64,000 nt of DNA from Microbacterium mangrovi (GTDB lineage Bacteria > Actinomycetota > Actinomycetes > Actinomycetales > Microbacteriaceae), in contig NZ_JTDK01000018.1 of the NCBI RefSeq assembly GCF_000802305.1, forward strand, positions 62,001-126,000, written 5' to 3'. This document shows, one piece after another, positions 57,268-64,000 of the stretch (within the stretch, counting starts at the first letter, position 1; every line of letters begins with the position of its first letter). The notes beneath the pieces were generated by a model. That model did no database searches. It was not told the DNA's origin and saw only the letters and a list, made by a program, of their open reading frames with translations. The position numbers and the translations under genes are program-made.

Positions 57268-58985
57268 TGCAGGGCCTCCTCGTCGGCGCGGTGCGCCCAC
57301 TGGGCGAACGTCTCGTCGGCGGCGACGTCGCGCTCGGCGACGAACCGGCGCACCACGCGCTCGACGTAGTCGGCGATGCCGTCGGCGGCGACCTTGAGCC
57401 CCCGCACGGTGCGGCCGAGACCCGGGTTCTCGCGGTCCTGGTTGGCCAGCCCGCCGCCGAGGTGCACCTGGTAGCCGGGCACCTGCTCGCCGTCGATGGT
57501 GACGAGCTGGCCCTTGAGGCCGATGTCGGCGGTCTGGATGCGGGCGCAGCTGTTCGGGCAGCCGTTCACGTGCAGGCTGAGCGCGTGCGGCACGTCGATG
57601 TCGGCGAGTCGCTCCTCCAGCTGCGCCACGGCGTTGGCGGCGTTGACCTTGGTCTCGACGATGGCGAGCTTGCAGTACTCGATGCCGGTGCACGCGATGG
57701 TGCCGCGGCGGAAGACACTCGGCTTGGCGCTGAGTCCGAGCGCGCCGAGTTCGGCGACGAGCTCCTCGACCTCGGCCTCGGGGACATCCAGCACGACGAG
57801 CTTCTGGTGCGGCGTGGTGCGCAGCCGCGCCGACCCGTGGCGTTCGATCGTGTCGGCGAGGTCGAGCAGCGCCTGACCCGACAGGCGACCGACGGTCGGC
57901 GCGACGCCGATGTAGAAGTTGCCGTCCTTCTGCCGGTGGATGCCGACGTGGTCGCCGGGCGTCTTGGGCTTCGGGGCGGCCGGGCCGTCGGCGAGCGCGT
58001 ATCCGAGGTATTCGTCCTGCAGCACCTGACGGAACTTCTCGGTGCCCCACTCGGCCAGCAGGAACTTCAGCCGGGCCTTGTTGCGCAGTCGCCGGTAGCC
58101 GTAGTCGCGGAAGATCTGGGTGACGCCGTGCCAGGCATCCTCCACCTGATCGGGCCGCACGAACGTGCCCAGGCGCTCGCCGAGGCGCGGGGTGGTCGAC
58201 AGGGCGCCGCCGACCCACAGGTCGTAGCCGATGCCGAGTTCGGGATGCTCCACCGCGACGAACGCGACGTCGTTGATCTCGTGCACGACGTCCTGGCTGG
58301 GGTGCCCGGTGATCGCGGTCTTGAACTTGCGGGGCAGGTTCGCCAGCGTCGGGTCGCCGATGAAGCGCTTCGCGATGCCTTCGATCTGCGGGGTCGGATC
58401 GATCAGCTCGTCGGCGGCGATGCCGGCGACCGGGGAACCGAGGATAACGCGGGGAACGTCGCCGCAGGCCTCGGTGGTGCGCAGCCCGACGGCTTCGAGA
58501 CGGCGCCAGATCTCCGGGACGTCCTCGACGCGGATCCAGTGCAGCTGGATGTTCTGCCGGTCGGTGATGTCGGCGCTGCCGCGCGCGAAGTCGACGCTGA
58601 TCTGCCCGATGACGCGCAGCTGTTCGGTGGTGAGCTGGCCGCCGTCGATGCGCACGCGGAACATGAAGTACTCGTCCTCGAGCTCTTCGGGCGTGAGGGT
58701 CGCGGTGCGGCCGCCGTCGATGCCGGGCTTGCGCTGGGTGTAGAGGCCCCAGACCCGGAAGCGTCCGTGCAGGTCGGTCGGGTCGATGCTGTGGAACCCG
58801 CCCTTGGAGTACACGTTCTCGATGCGCTCGCGCACGCTCAGTCCGTCGTCGACCTGCTTCCACTCCTCGTTGCCGTTGAGCGGAGTGGTGCCGTCGATCT
58901 TCCACTGCCCGTTCGGCTTGGACGACGGGCGTGGCGGCCGTGCACGGTCGCGGGGCGCGGCGTTGGTGGATTCGGTGAGGCTCAC
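57264..58985 (-). CDS. cysI: Ferredoxin-type assimilatory sulfite reductase
   Basis: The 573-residue siroheme/[4Fe-4S] enzyme reduces sulfite to sulfide. Two nitrite/sulfite reductase half-repeats (GLYTQRKPGIDGG, ADITDRQNIQLHWI; then GVAPTVGRLSG, RTTPHQKLVVLDV) precede the cluster ligands IACTGIEYCK and NGCPNSCAR. Length and motifs match the mycobacterial Sir/NirA-like group. The GTG at 58985 begins SLTEST; the frame upstream is repeat DNA. It is the first gene of the sulfur operon, preceded by the shared motif at 59058. Confidence 0.94.
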   Translation of the reverse strand: MSLTESTNAAPRDRARPPRPSSKPNGQWKIDGTTPLNGNEEWKQVDDGLSVRERIENVYSKGGFHSIDPTDLHGRFRVWGLYTQRKPGIDGGRTATLTPEELEDEYFMFRVRIDGGQLTTEQLRVIGQISVDFARGSADITDRQNIQLHWIRVEDVPEIWRRLEAVGLRTTEACGDVPRVILGSPVAGIAADELIDPTPQIEGIAKRFIGDPTLANLPRKFKTAITGHPSQDVVHEINDVAFVAVEHPELGIGYDLWVGGALSTTPRLGERLGTFVRPDQVEDAWHGVTQIFRDYGYRRLRNKARLKFLLAEWGTEKFRQVLQDEYLGYALADGPAAPKPKTPGDHVGIHRQKDGNFYIGVAPTVGRLSGQALLDLADTIERHGSARLRTTPHQKLVVLDVPEAEVEELVAELGALGLSAKPSVFRRGTIACTGIEYCKLAIVETKVNAANAVAQLEERLADIDVPHALSLHVNGCPNSCARIQTADIGLKGQLVTIDGEQVPGYQVHLGGGLANQDRENPGLGRTVRGLKVAADGIADYVERVVRRFVAERDVAADETFAQWAHRADEEALQ

Positions 58986-59057
58986 AACTCCGAAGGTACG
59001 GACGCGTCCGGATGCCGTCACGTTTCGTGTCACGGGATGAAACCACGCGTCACGAAG

Positions 59058-59073
59058 CGTCACACAGTTGACC
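59058..59073 (-). promoter_or_regulatory. Shared sulfur-regulon motif before cysI
   Basis: GTCAACTGTGTGACGC (minus strand), one base different from the motif before ssuA, is followed towards cysI by three more GTGACG/GTGACAC units (to about 59018). Repeated half-sites suggest an activator or repressor array about 75 bases before the start codon. Confidence 0.6.
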
Positions 59074-59120
59074 GGTCTGGATCGTCCGGCGGGGTCGGGT
59101 GCCCGAGAGGCGGTCGTCGG

Positions 59121-59220
59121 TGTGCCGAACGCAGGACCGACCCGCTCAGGCCTCCGTTCGGCCCGCATGAACCCGCGGTGTGCTGCCGGTGACCCGACGA
59201 TCGGTCCTGCGTTCCGCACA
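59121..59220. repeat. Long inverted repeat family C, copy 2
   Basis: GTGCCGAACGCAGGACCG and CGGTCCTGCGTTCCGCAC face each other across about 60 bases with an inner CCGTTCGGCCCG and CCCGCGG element. It resembles the copy at 43697 and lies upstream of cysI and of the divergent membrane-protein gene; the rest of 58986-59365 holds no gene. Confidence 0.8.
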
Positions 59221-59365
59221 GGAGCCCGGGTCTGGATGCCGAGTCCCTCGAACACCTGGGAGATCTTCCCGGGTGGGTCGGGAGGGCGCCCGATGTGCGG
59301 GGTGCCGCGCGGCGGGACCGTGGATGCACCGGCACAAGCCGGGCATCCACGATCAAGGGGACATC

Positions 59366-60082
59366 ATGACCGACACCATCGCGCGCACCGAGCGTCGCGC
59401 GCAGACCGGAAGCCGCACCGCGTGGCGCGTGCTGGGGGCGCTCGTCCTCGTGCACTTCGCGCTGCTTTTCACATCGATCACCTTCGAGGCGATGGTCGAT
59501 CCCGCCGCCACGCCGGCGCAGGTCGCACACGCCTACGCACATATCGACCCCGCGCTCGCGTCGTTCGGCATGTATCTGGAGACCGGCGCGTTCCTCGTGT
59601 TCGCGGTCGCCGCCGCGCTCGCGTTCCGGCTCTTCGCGACCCGGCCGGGCGTCGCACGCCACGCGGCCACCGCGTTCATCGTGCTCGCGACGGCGTACGT
59701 CGCAGCGACGATCGCCGTCGGGTTCCCACCTGCGGTCGCGGCGATCCACGCCGCTCACCTCGGCGCCGACCCGGTCGCGATCGCCATGGTGAACAACATC
59801 CGCAACGCCGGATACGTGCTGCAGGTCGCGACCTACGCGGCCGCCACCATCGCCCTCGGGGTCTCGTCGATCGCCGGGCGCACGCGCGTCTGGTGGGGGT
59901 GGGGTGCGGCCATCATCGGCACCCTCACGCTGATCGCCGGGGCGGTCGACCCGAACCTGCCCGGCATGCTCACCATGGCCTGGTGGGTGGTGCTCGCGGT
60001 CTCCGTGCTCGTTCGGCCGCCGGTGGCCCGCGCGGCCGTCGCGACCCCTGATGACAAGGTCGGGGACCAGGGAGCACTCTGA
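59366..60082 (+). CDS. Membrane protein of unknown function, six to seven helices
   Basis: The 238-residue protein starts at MTDTIARTERR behind AAGGGGAC. Hydrophobic segments include VLGALVLVHFALLFTSITF, FLVFAVAAALAFRLF, AATAFIVLATAYVAATIAVG and GAAIIGTLTLIAGAV, with a conserved-looking external loop around HIDPALASFGMYLE. No family is recognised. It precedes the sensor kinase by four bases and is probably in its operon, perhaps as an accessory sensor or as a target. Confidence 0.7.
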   Translation: MTDTIARTERRAQTGSRTAWRVLGALVLVHFALLFTSITFEAMVDPAATPAQVAHAYAHIDPALASFGMYLETGAFLVFAVAAALAFRLFATRPGVARHAATAFIVLATAYVAATIAVGFPPAVAAIHAAHLGADPVAIAMVNNIRNAGYVLQVATYAAATIALGVSSIAGRTRVWWGWGAAIIGTLTLIAGAVDPNLPGMLTMAWWVVLAVSVLVRPPVARAAVATPDDKVGDQGAL

Positions 60083-60086
60083 TCAC

Positions 60087-62099
60087 ATGAACAGGTCCCT
60101 GTCGGTGGCGGCCGCGGTCTTCGCGGTCGCCACCGAGGCCGTCGCCGTGGCGCTGTCGCCGGTGGGCCCGGCCCGCTGGAACGAGGTCGCGGTCGCCGTC
60201 GCGATCGCGGCCTACGCCGCCGTCGGCGTGCTCATCCTGTGGCATCGTCCGCGGCATCCGATCGGCACGATCGCCGCGATCGTCGCCCCGGTGTGGGCCG
60301 TCGGGGAGGCCCTCGTCGCCTGGTCGGCGATCATGCTCGCCCCGTCTGCGGGGTCGGATGCCGCACCGGTCGGCGCCGCGCTCGCCTCGGTGATCGGCTC
60401 GACGCTGCGGGGGCTCCCGTGGCTGGTCGTGGTGCTGTGGCTTCCGGTCCGGTTTCCCAGCGGGCTCCCGGCCTCCACCCGACTGCAGAAGGCGACCGAG
60501 CGCCTCGCCCTCGTCACGATCGCGGTGTTCGCCGTCGCACAGCTGTTCTCGCCCACCCTCACGGACGTGCGGTTCGCGACGATCCGCAACCCGATCGGGG
60601 TGCCGGTCGCCTGGGGCCCGGCCGCCGACCTCGCGCTCGCCGTGGCGCCCCTGCTGGCGACGGTCGGCATCCTGCTGTCCCTCGCCTGCCTGATCTCGAC
60701 GTACCGCCACGGCGGCCCGCTCGACCGGCAGCAGACCGCGGTGTTCGGCGTCGCGTTCCTGCTGCCTGTTTCGGCGTTCGTCGTCACGTTCGTCGGCGAG
60801 ACGCCGCCGTGGCTGTTCGGGCTCAGCAGCGTGGTGCTCCCGGTCGCGATCGGTGTGTCGGTGCTGCAGCGCAGGCTCTACGACATTCCACTGCTGGCCG
60901 ATCGCACCCTGACGTATGCCGGGCTCGTGATCGCGATCTCGGTGCTGTACGCCGTCGTCGTCGGCGGGGTGGGGATGCTGCTGCGCCAGCCCGACGCGCA
61001 GTGGCTCCCGTGGCTCGGGGCGGCCGTGATCGCGGTGAGCTTCGCGCCGCTGCGGGACGCCCTGCAGGGCGCCGCCAACCGGCTCGTCTATGGCCAGTGG
61101 TCCCGGCCCGAGGAGGTGATCTCCCGCACGGCGGGGCGCCTTCGGGATGCGGCCGGCACCGCGGGGCTGCTGCAGTCGCTCGTGGACGAGCTCGCCGCGG
61201 GTCTCCGGCTCGCGCACGTCGGCGTGCGCGACGCGTCCGGCGCGGTGCTCGCCGCCCACGGGCCCGAGACCGCCGAGCAGGACGAACTCGCGCTCGTCGC
61301 CTTCGGCGAGCGGGTCGGCACGCTGGTGTGGACACGGCGTCCGCTGCGCGCGCGTGACCGGGAACTGCTGCGGGAGCTGGCCGGCCAGCTCGGTTCGGTG
61401 GTGCACGCCTCGGGACTGCTCGACGCGGTCCGCGCTTCACAGGAGCGGATCGTCGTCGCCGGTGAGGAGGAGCGTCGCCGGCTGCGCCGCGACCTGCACG
61501 ACGGACTGGGGCCGGCCCTGGCGGGCCTGACCCTCCGGGTGGATGCCGTCCGCAACGACGTGCGCGACGGCCGGTCGCCCGTCGACATCGAAGGCCAGCT
61601 GCTCGCCGTGCGCGGCGGCATCCAATCGACGGTCGTCGACGTCCGGCGCATCGTCGAGGGTCTGCGTCCTCCCGCGATCGACGAACTCGGACTGGTGGAT
61701 GCCGTCCGCGAGTTCGCCGCGGGGCTCCGCGGCGGCGGCCTCGACATCCGGATCGACGCCGATCCTCTTCCGCCCCTGTCCGCGGCCGCGGAGGTCGCGA
61801 TCTACCGCATCATCCAGGAGGCGCTGAACAATGTGGCCGGACATGCGCACGCCGCGCACGCGGACGTCTCCCTCCGCGTCGACGCGGCGGAGGTCGTGGT
61901 GACGATCGTCGACGACGGCACCGGCATCCTCGCCCCGCGCGCCGACGGCGTCGGGCTGCACAGCATGCACGAGCGGGCGGCGACGCTCGGCGGCGATCTC
62001 ACCGTCGACCCGCGCGAGGGCATCGGCACGACGGTCCGTGCCCGCATCCCGCTCGACGAGCATGCCGACAGGCCGCGTCGCGAGGCGGTGGCGCGATGA
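60087..62099 (+). CDS. Membrane sensor histidine kinase, NarL/LiaS class
   Basis: The 670-residue kinase has eight to ten N-terminal membrane helices (to ~residue 325), a degenerate GAF-like region (~360-455), a HisKA_3 dimerisation domain with the phosphoacceptor in RRDLHDGLGPAL near residue 471, and a HATPase domain with EALNNVAGHAHA (N box) and VDDGTGI (D box). The layout resembles large multi-pass actinobacterial kinases that sense membrane or small-molecule signals. It overlaps the response regulator by four bases. Signal unknown. Confidence 0.92.
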   Translation: MNRSLSVAAAVFAVATEAVAVALSPVGPARWNEVAVAVAIAAYAAVGVLILWHRPRHPIGTIAAIVAPVWAVGEALVAWSAIMLAPSAGSDAAPVGAALASVIGSTLRGLPWLVVVLWLPVRFPSGLPASTRLQKATERLALVTIAVFAVAQLFSPTLTDVRFATIRNPIGVPVAWGPAADLALAVAPLLATVGILLSLACLISTYRHGGPLDRQQTAVFGVAFLLPVSAFVVTFVGETPPWLFGLSSVVLPVAIGVSVLQRRLYDIPLLADRTLTYAGLVIAISVLYAVVVGGVGMLLRQPDAQWLPWLGAAVIAVSFAPLRDALQGAANRLVYGQWSRPEEVISRTAGRLRDAAGTAGLLQSLVDELAAGLRLAHVGVRDASGAVLAAHGPETAEQDELALVAFGERVGTLVWTRRPLRARDRELLRELAGQLGSVVHASGLLDAVRASQERIVVAGEEERRRLRRDLHDGLGPALAGLTLRVDAVRNDVRDGRSPVDIEGQLLAVRGGIQSTVVDVRRIVEGLRPPAIDELGLVDAVREFAAGLRGGGLDIRIDADPLPPLSAAAEVAIYRIIQEALNNVAGHAHAAHADVSLRVDAAEVVVTIVDDGTGILAPRADGVGLHSMHERAATLGGDLTVDPREGIGTTVRARIPLDEHADRPRREAVAR

Positions 62100-62701
62100 T
62101 CCGGGTGCTGATCGTCGACGATCACCCGCTGTTCCGCGACGGACTGGTGGCGCTCCTGCGCACCGTCTCGGACGTCGAGGTGGCGGATGCCGTCGGCGAC
62201 GGCGAGAGCGCACTGCGATCGGCGGCGGCTCTGTCGCCCGACCTCGTCCTGATGGACCTCAATCTTCCGGGAATGTCGGGTCTGGAGGCGACCCGTCGCC
62301 TGCTGGCGAGCGACCCCGACGCCCGCGTGCTCGTCCTCACGATGGTCGACGATGACGACACCGTCACCGCCGCGCTGCGGGTGGGTGCGCGCGGGTACGT
62401 GCTGAAGGGCGCCGGTCAGGAGGAGGTCCTCGCGGCACTGCGCACCGTGGCATCCGGAGGAGCCGTCGTCGGAGCCGGCACGGCCGCGCGCCTGTTTCAC
62501 GGGTCGGAGCGCTACGGCGTCGACCTCACACCGCGCGAGGCCCAGGTGCTCGCGCTGATCGGCGAAGGCGCCGACAACGCCGAGATCGCGGCCCGTCTCG
62601 GCCTGAGCGTGAAGACCGTGCAGAACCACGTGTCGCACATCCTGCAGAAGCTCCAGGTGGGGGACCGGACGAAGGCGGCGTTGCGCGCCCGGGGGATGTG
62701 A
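62096..62701 (+). CDS. Response regulator, NarL/LuxR family
   Basis: The 201-residue protein has a receiver domain (IVDDHPLFRDG; phosphoacceptor Asp54 in LMDLNLPGMSG; switch Thr in LTMVDDDD; Lys in YVLKGAG) and a LuxR-type HTH (LTPREAQVLALIGEGADNAE then LGLSVKTVQNHVSHIL). It is the partner of the overlapping kinase. Direct targets are not evident; the small genes beyond it are candidates. Confidence 0.95.
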   Translation: MIRVLIVDDHPLFRDGLVALLRTVSDVEVADAVGDGESALRSAAALSPDLVLMDLNLPGMSGLEATRRLLASDPDARVLVLTMVDDDDTVTAALRVGARGYVLKGAGQEEVLAALRTVASGGAVVGAGTAARLFHGSERYGVDLTPREAQVLALIGEGADNAEIAARLGLSVKTVQNHVSHILQKLQVGDRTKAALRARGM

Positions 62702-62732
62702 AGCTCCGCGGTGGCCCACGGTTTTCGATCGG

Positions 62733-62766
62733 CGGTACTCAATTCTGGGATCGGAGTACTCAATCT
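62733..62766. repeat. Paired GTACTCAAT direct repeat, copy 3 (family D)
   Basis: GTACTCAATTCTGG and GTACTCAATCTG lie 21 bases apart, downstream of the response regulator and upstream of the small membrane-protein genes. Confidence 0.7.
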
Positions 62767-62883
62767 GACGATTCGGGACGTTGTGCGGGAGCTCGGCTTC
62801 ATAGCGTCGTGGCGTGGTGACGAACAACTCGGTGGGGGCAGGGGAGCCCAAACAAGTTTGTTCTTCCGTCCCCGATCGCCGAG

Positions 62884-63039
62884 ATGGGCATCGCAGACCC
62901 TGTCCAGCTCTTCGCGTTGGGGGCCGGGGGACTCGCGAGCGCGGTGCTGTTCTATCTCGTGGCCCGCTGGACAGGGTGCACGTCAGCCTTGACACAGTGG
63001 CTTGACCGTCACGAGGAGGAAGTCGACGGTGAGGACTAG
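62884..63039 (+). CDS. Small membrane protein (51 residues), paralogue of the gene at 63193
   Basis: The short frame reads MGIADPVQLFALGAGG, a hydrophobic helix, then VARWTGCTSALTQWLDRHEE and a TAG stop. The end matches the C-terminus of the protein at 63193-63501 (VARWSGLTSALTRWFDSHES), which supports real coding. An in-frame stop at 62818 leaves this ATG as the likely start. The ribosome site is weak. It may be an N-terminally shortened duplicate. Confidence 0.55.
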   Translation: MGIADPVQLFALGAGGLASAVLFYLVARWTGCTSALTQWLDRHEEEVDGED

Positions 63040-63193
63040 GCGCAGCATCGTCCGAGACGACTCGCGCGACTCCCGATACAAACCAGACGGCCCGGGCAAT
63101 GCCCTCGTTCCCGAGTCCGACGTCGTCGGATGTGCGTCCCTGATCACCCGCCCGTTCGATCGGTTCGGGGCGCAGAAGCCGCGACCCGAATAG
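63029..63193 (+). CDS. Possible small basic protein between the two paralogues
   Basis: A GTG at 63029 overlaps the end of the previous small gene by 11 bases, and the TAG overlaps the next GTG by one base (TAGTG). The 54-residue translation (RRSIVRDDSRDSRYKPDGPG at the start) has no recognisable domain. Only the overlap pattern, common in this genome, argues for it. Confidence 0.3.
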   Translation: MRTRRSIVRDDSRDSRYKPDGPGNALVPESDVVGCASLITRPFDRFGAQKPRPE

Positions 63194-63501
63194 TGATCGC
63201 GGTCGTCCTGTGGCTCCTGTTCCTTGTACTCTCCGCTGTGGTCATGGATGCCGCTTTCAAGGCACGAAGCTGGTGGGGCGTTCTTCCGCGACTCATCCTC
63301 ATCGGGCTCGTGTTCGTCCCCTCGCCGGGAGCGATGCTCCGCCGCGCGGGGGTCCCGGTCGGGACGGTCATCGTTCTCACGATTGTGGCGATCGTCGTGT
63401 GCGCATCTATGTTCTTCGTCGCCCGCTGGAGCGGCCTGACGAGCGCCTTGACTAGATGGTTCGACAGTCACGAGTCGGCAGCCGGCGAGGAACTCGAATG
63501 A
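63193..63501 (+). CDS. Small membrane protein (102 residues)
   Basis: Starting at the GTG 63193, the product has three hydrophobic helices (VVLWLLFLVLSAVVM; GVLPRLILIGLVFVPSPG; TVIVLTIVAIVVCASMFF) and a short polar tail with VARWSGLTSALTRWFDSH. The tail motif is shared with the 51-residue protein at 62884. An earlier GTG at 63130 would add 21 residues that are not hydrophobic. No known family. Location after a two-component system suggests it may be a regulated envelope protein. Confidence 0.6.
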   Translation: MIAVVLWLLFLVLSAVVMDAAFKARSWWGVLPRLILIGLVFVPSPGAMLRRAGVPVGTVIVLTIVAIVVCASMFFVARWSGLTSALTRWFDSHESAAGEELE

Positions 63502-63565
63502 CCGACTGCCGAGCTCTCGGCGTGTCTCGCCGATGGCGGCCCCTCGCTTTCGCTGCCGGTCGGGG

Positions 63566-64000
63566 TCAGGATGCCGCATCCGCCGCGACGGCCGCGGCAT
63601 CCCGGATCCGGGCCGTGACGGCATCCAGCCACTCCCCGGCGTGGCGCGCCGCGACCTCGCCCGCCGGATAGCGGCAGCGCAGGTGCAGCCCGGACTCGTC
63701 GGCGATGAACCAGATCATGACCCCGTCGGTCGGCAGCACCGCGGAGACGAACTGGGGCTCCAGCGACGGGTCGAGGCGCAGCGGCATCCGCCGCACGTCG
63801 AGCCACGAGATCGCGAACATGCCCGGGGTCTCGGGCACGCCGCCGAGGGAGGCGAAAATGGGCGCCAGCGGATAGGCGCCGAGGCGCACGGCGTCGTCGA
63901 CGGCGGCGGCGCACGCTGCCGGGTCGGCATCCGCGACTTCGAGGACGGCGTTGGTGATGTACCACCCGACCGAGTCCCGCCAGCGCGGCTCGTTGCGGGA
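63566..64000 (-). CDS. Unidentified protein, C-terminal part (continues beyond the window)
   Basis: The minus-strand frame is open from the window edge to the stop at 63566, giving at least 144 residues. The visible part begins RDSVGWYITNAVLEV and continues through a beta-sheet/helix pattern (GMFAISWLDVRRMPLRL, MIWFIADESGLHLRCRYP) to a final helix. The layout is compatible with a YbjN/type III chaperone-like fold, but I cannot assign it. A GTG at 63889 is internal, since the homogeneous reading continues upstream. Confidence 0.55.
   Translation of the reverse strand, partial: SRNEPRWRDSVGWYITNAVLEVADADPAACAAAVDDAVRLGAYPLAPIFASLGGVPETPGMFAISWLDVRRMPLRLDPSLEPQFVSAVLPTDGVMIWFIADESGLHLRCRYPAGEVAARHAGEWLDAVTARIRDAAAVAADAAS

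Noticed and set aside
59970..61406. 478-residue antisense frame opposite the sensor kinase
   Set aside because: It is a shadow of a kinase gene with intact H, N and D boxes.

Overview
The window looks like chromosome from a high-GC actinobacterium of the family Microbacteriaceae, most likely Microbacterium. The evidence is GC-rich codon use, many ATGA/GTGA stop-start overlaps, FprA/CobA/Sir-type sulfur genes, DUF1648/DUF5808 and T7SS-type genes, and frequent GCATCC/GGATGC hexamers. No rRNA, CRISPR array, insertion sequence or integrase was seen. One tRNA is present.

Bases 1-16150 are an accessory defence island. It holds the end of a Shedu-like (DUF4263) gene; a NUDIX hydrolase divergent from a two-gene unit (a thymidylate-synthase-like enzyme with the Asn-to-Asp change expected for dCMP recognition, plus a protein of the alpha-glutamyl/putrescinyl-thymine pyrophosphorylase helical family); a HigB-like toxin with an XRE-ImmA/IrrE antitoxin; small HTH proteins; a complete type I restriction-modification system (hsdM, hsdS, hsdR); and a large N6-adenine methyltransferase-like protein whose C-terminus carries a HEPN-like RN-x4-H motif. 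The island ends at a tRNA-Gly(CCC) gene at 16155-16228.

Bases 16385-28203 hold an M23 peptidase with an SH3-like tail, an exported esterase, a processive GT2 glycosyltransferase, a CtaG-like membrane protein and a carbohydrate regulon. The regulon is a LacI regulator, a GH2 glycosidase, an ABC importer without its ATPase, and a lipoprotein GH43. A near-identical operator lies in front of the GH2 gene and inside the promoter of the ABC operon.

Bases 28246-33113 are a type VII secretion effector cassette read leftwards: a small WXG-like partner, a 425-residue toxin with a PD-(D/E)XK tip, and three related putative immunity proteins, each built of two copies of one domain. The middle copy is broken by a one-base deletion, and another WXG100 gene lies among them. 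Bases 33485-47650 are mostly chromosomal: a TetR-DUF6230-DUF6114 cluster with a perfect palindromic operator, three GNAT acetyltransferases, a phosphoesterase, a LysR/YeiH pair, dcd, an ABC ATPase with a GntR regulator, and a leuA with an apparent leucine attenuator but no allosteric domain.

Bases 47712-58985 form a leftward sulfur-assimilation cluster: sulfite reductase, APS reductase, CysD, CysN, then SsuA, SsuB, SsuC, CobA, FprA and a thioredoxin-reductase-like flavoprotein. The two halves have a shared 16-base motif upstream. Several proteins in the cluster carry stretches encoded by dispersed palindromic repeats inserted in frame. Bases 59366-63501 hold a membrane protein, a LiaS/LiaR-like two-component pair and small membrane proteins. 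The window closes inside an unidentified leftward gene.
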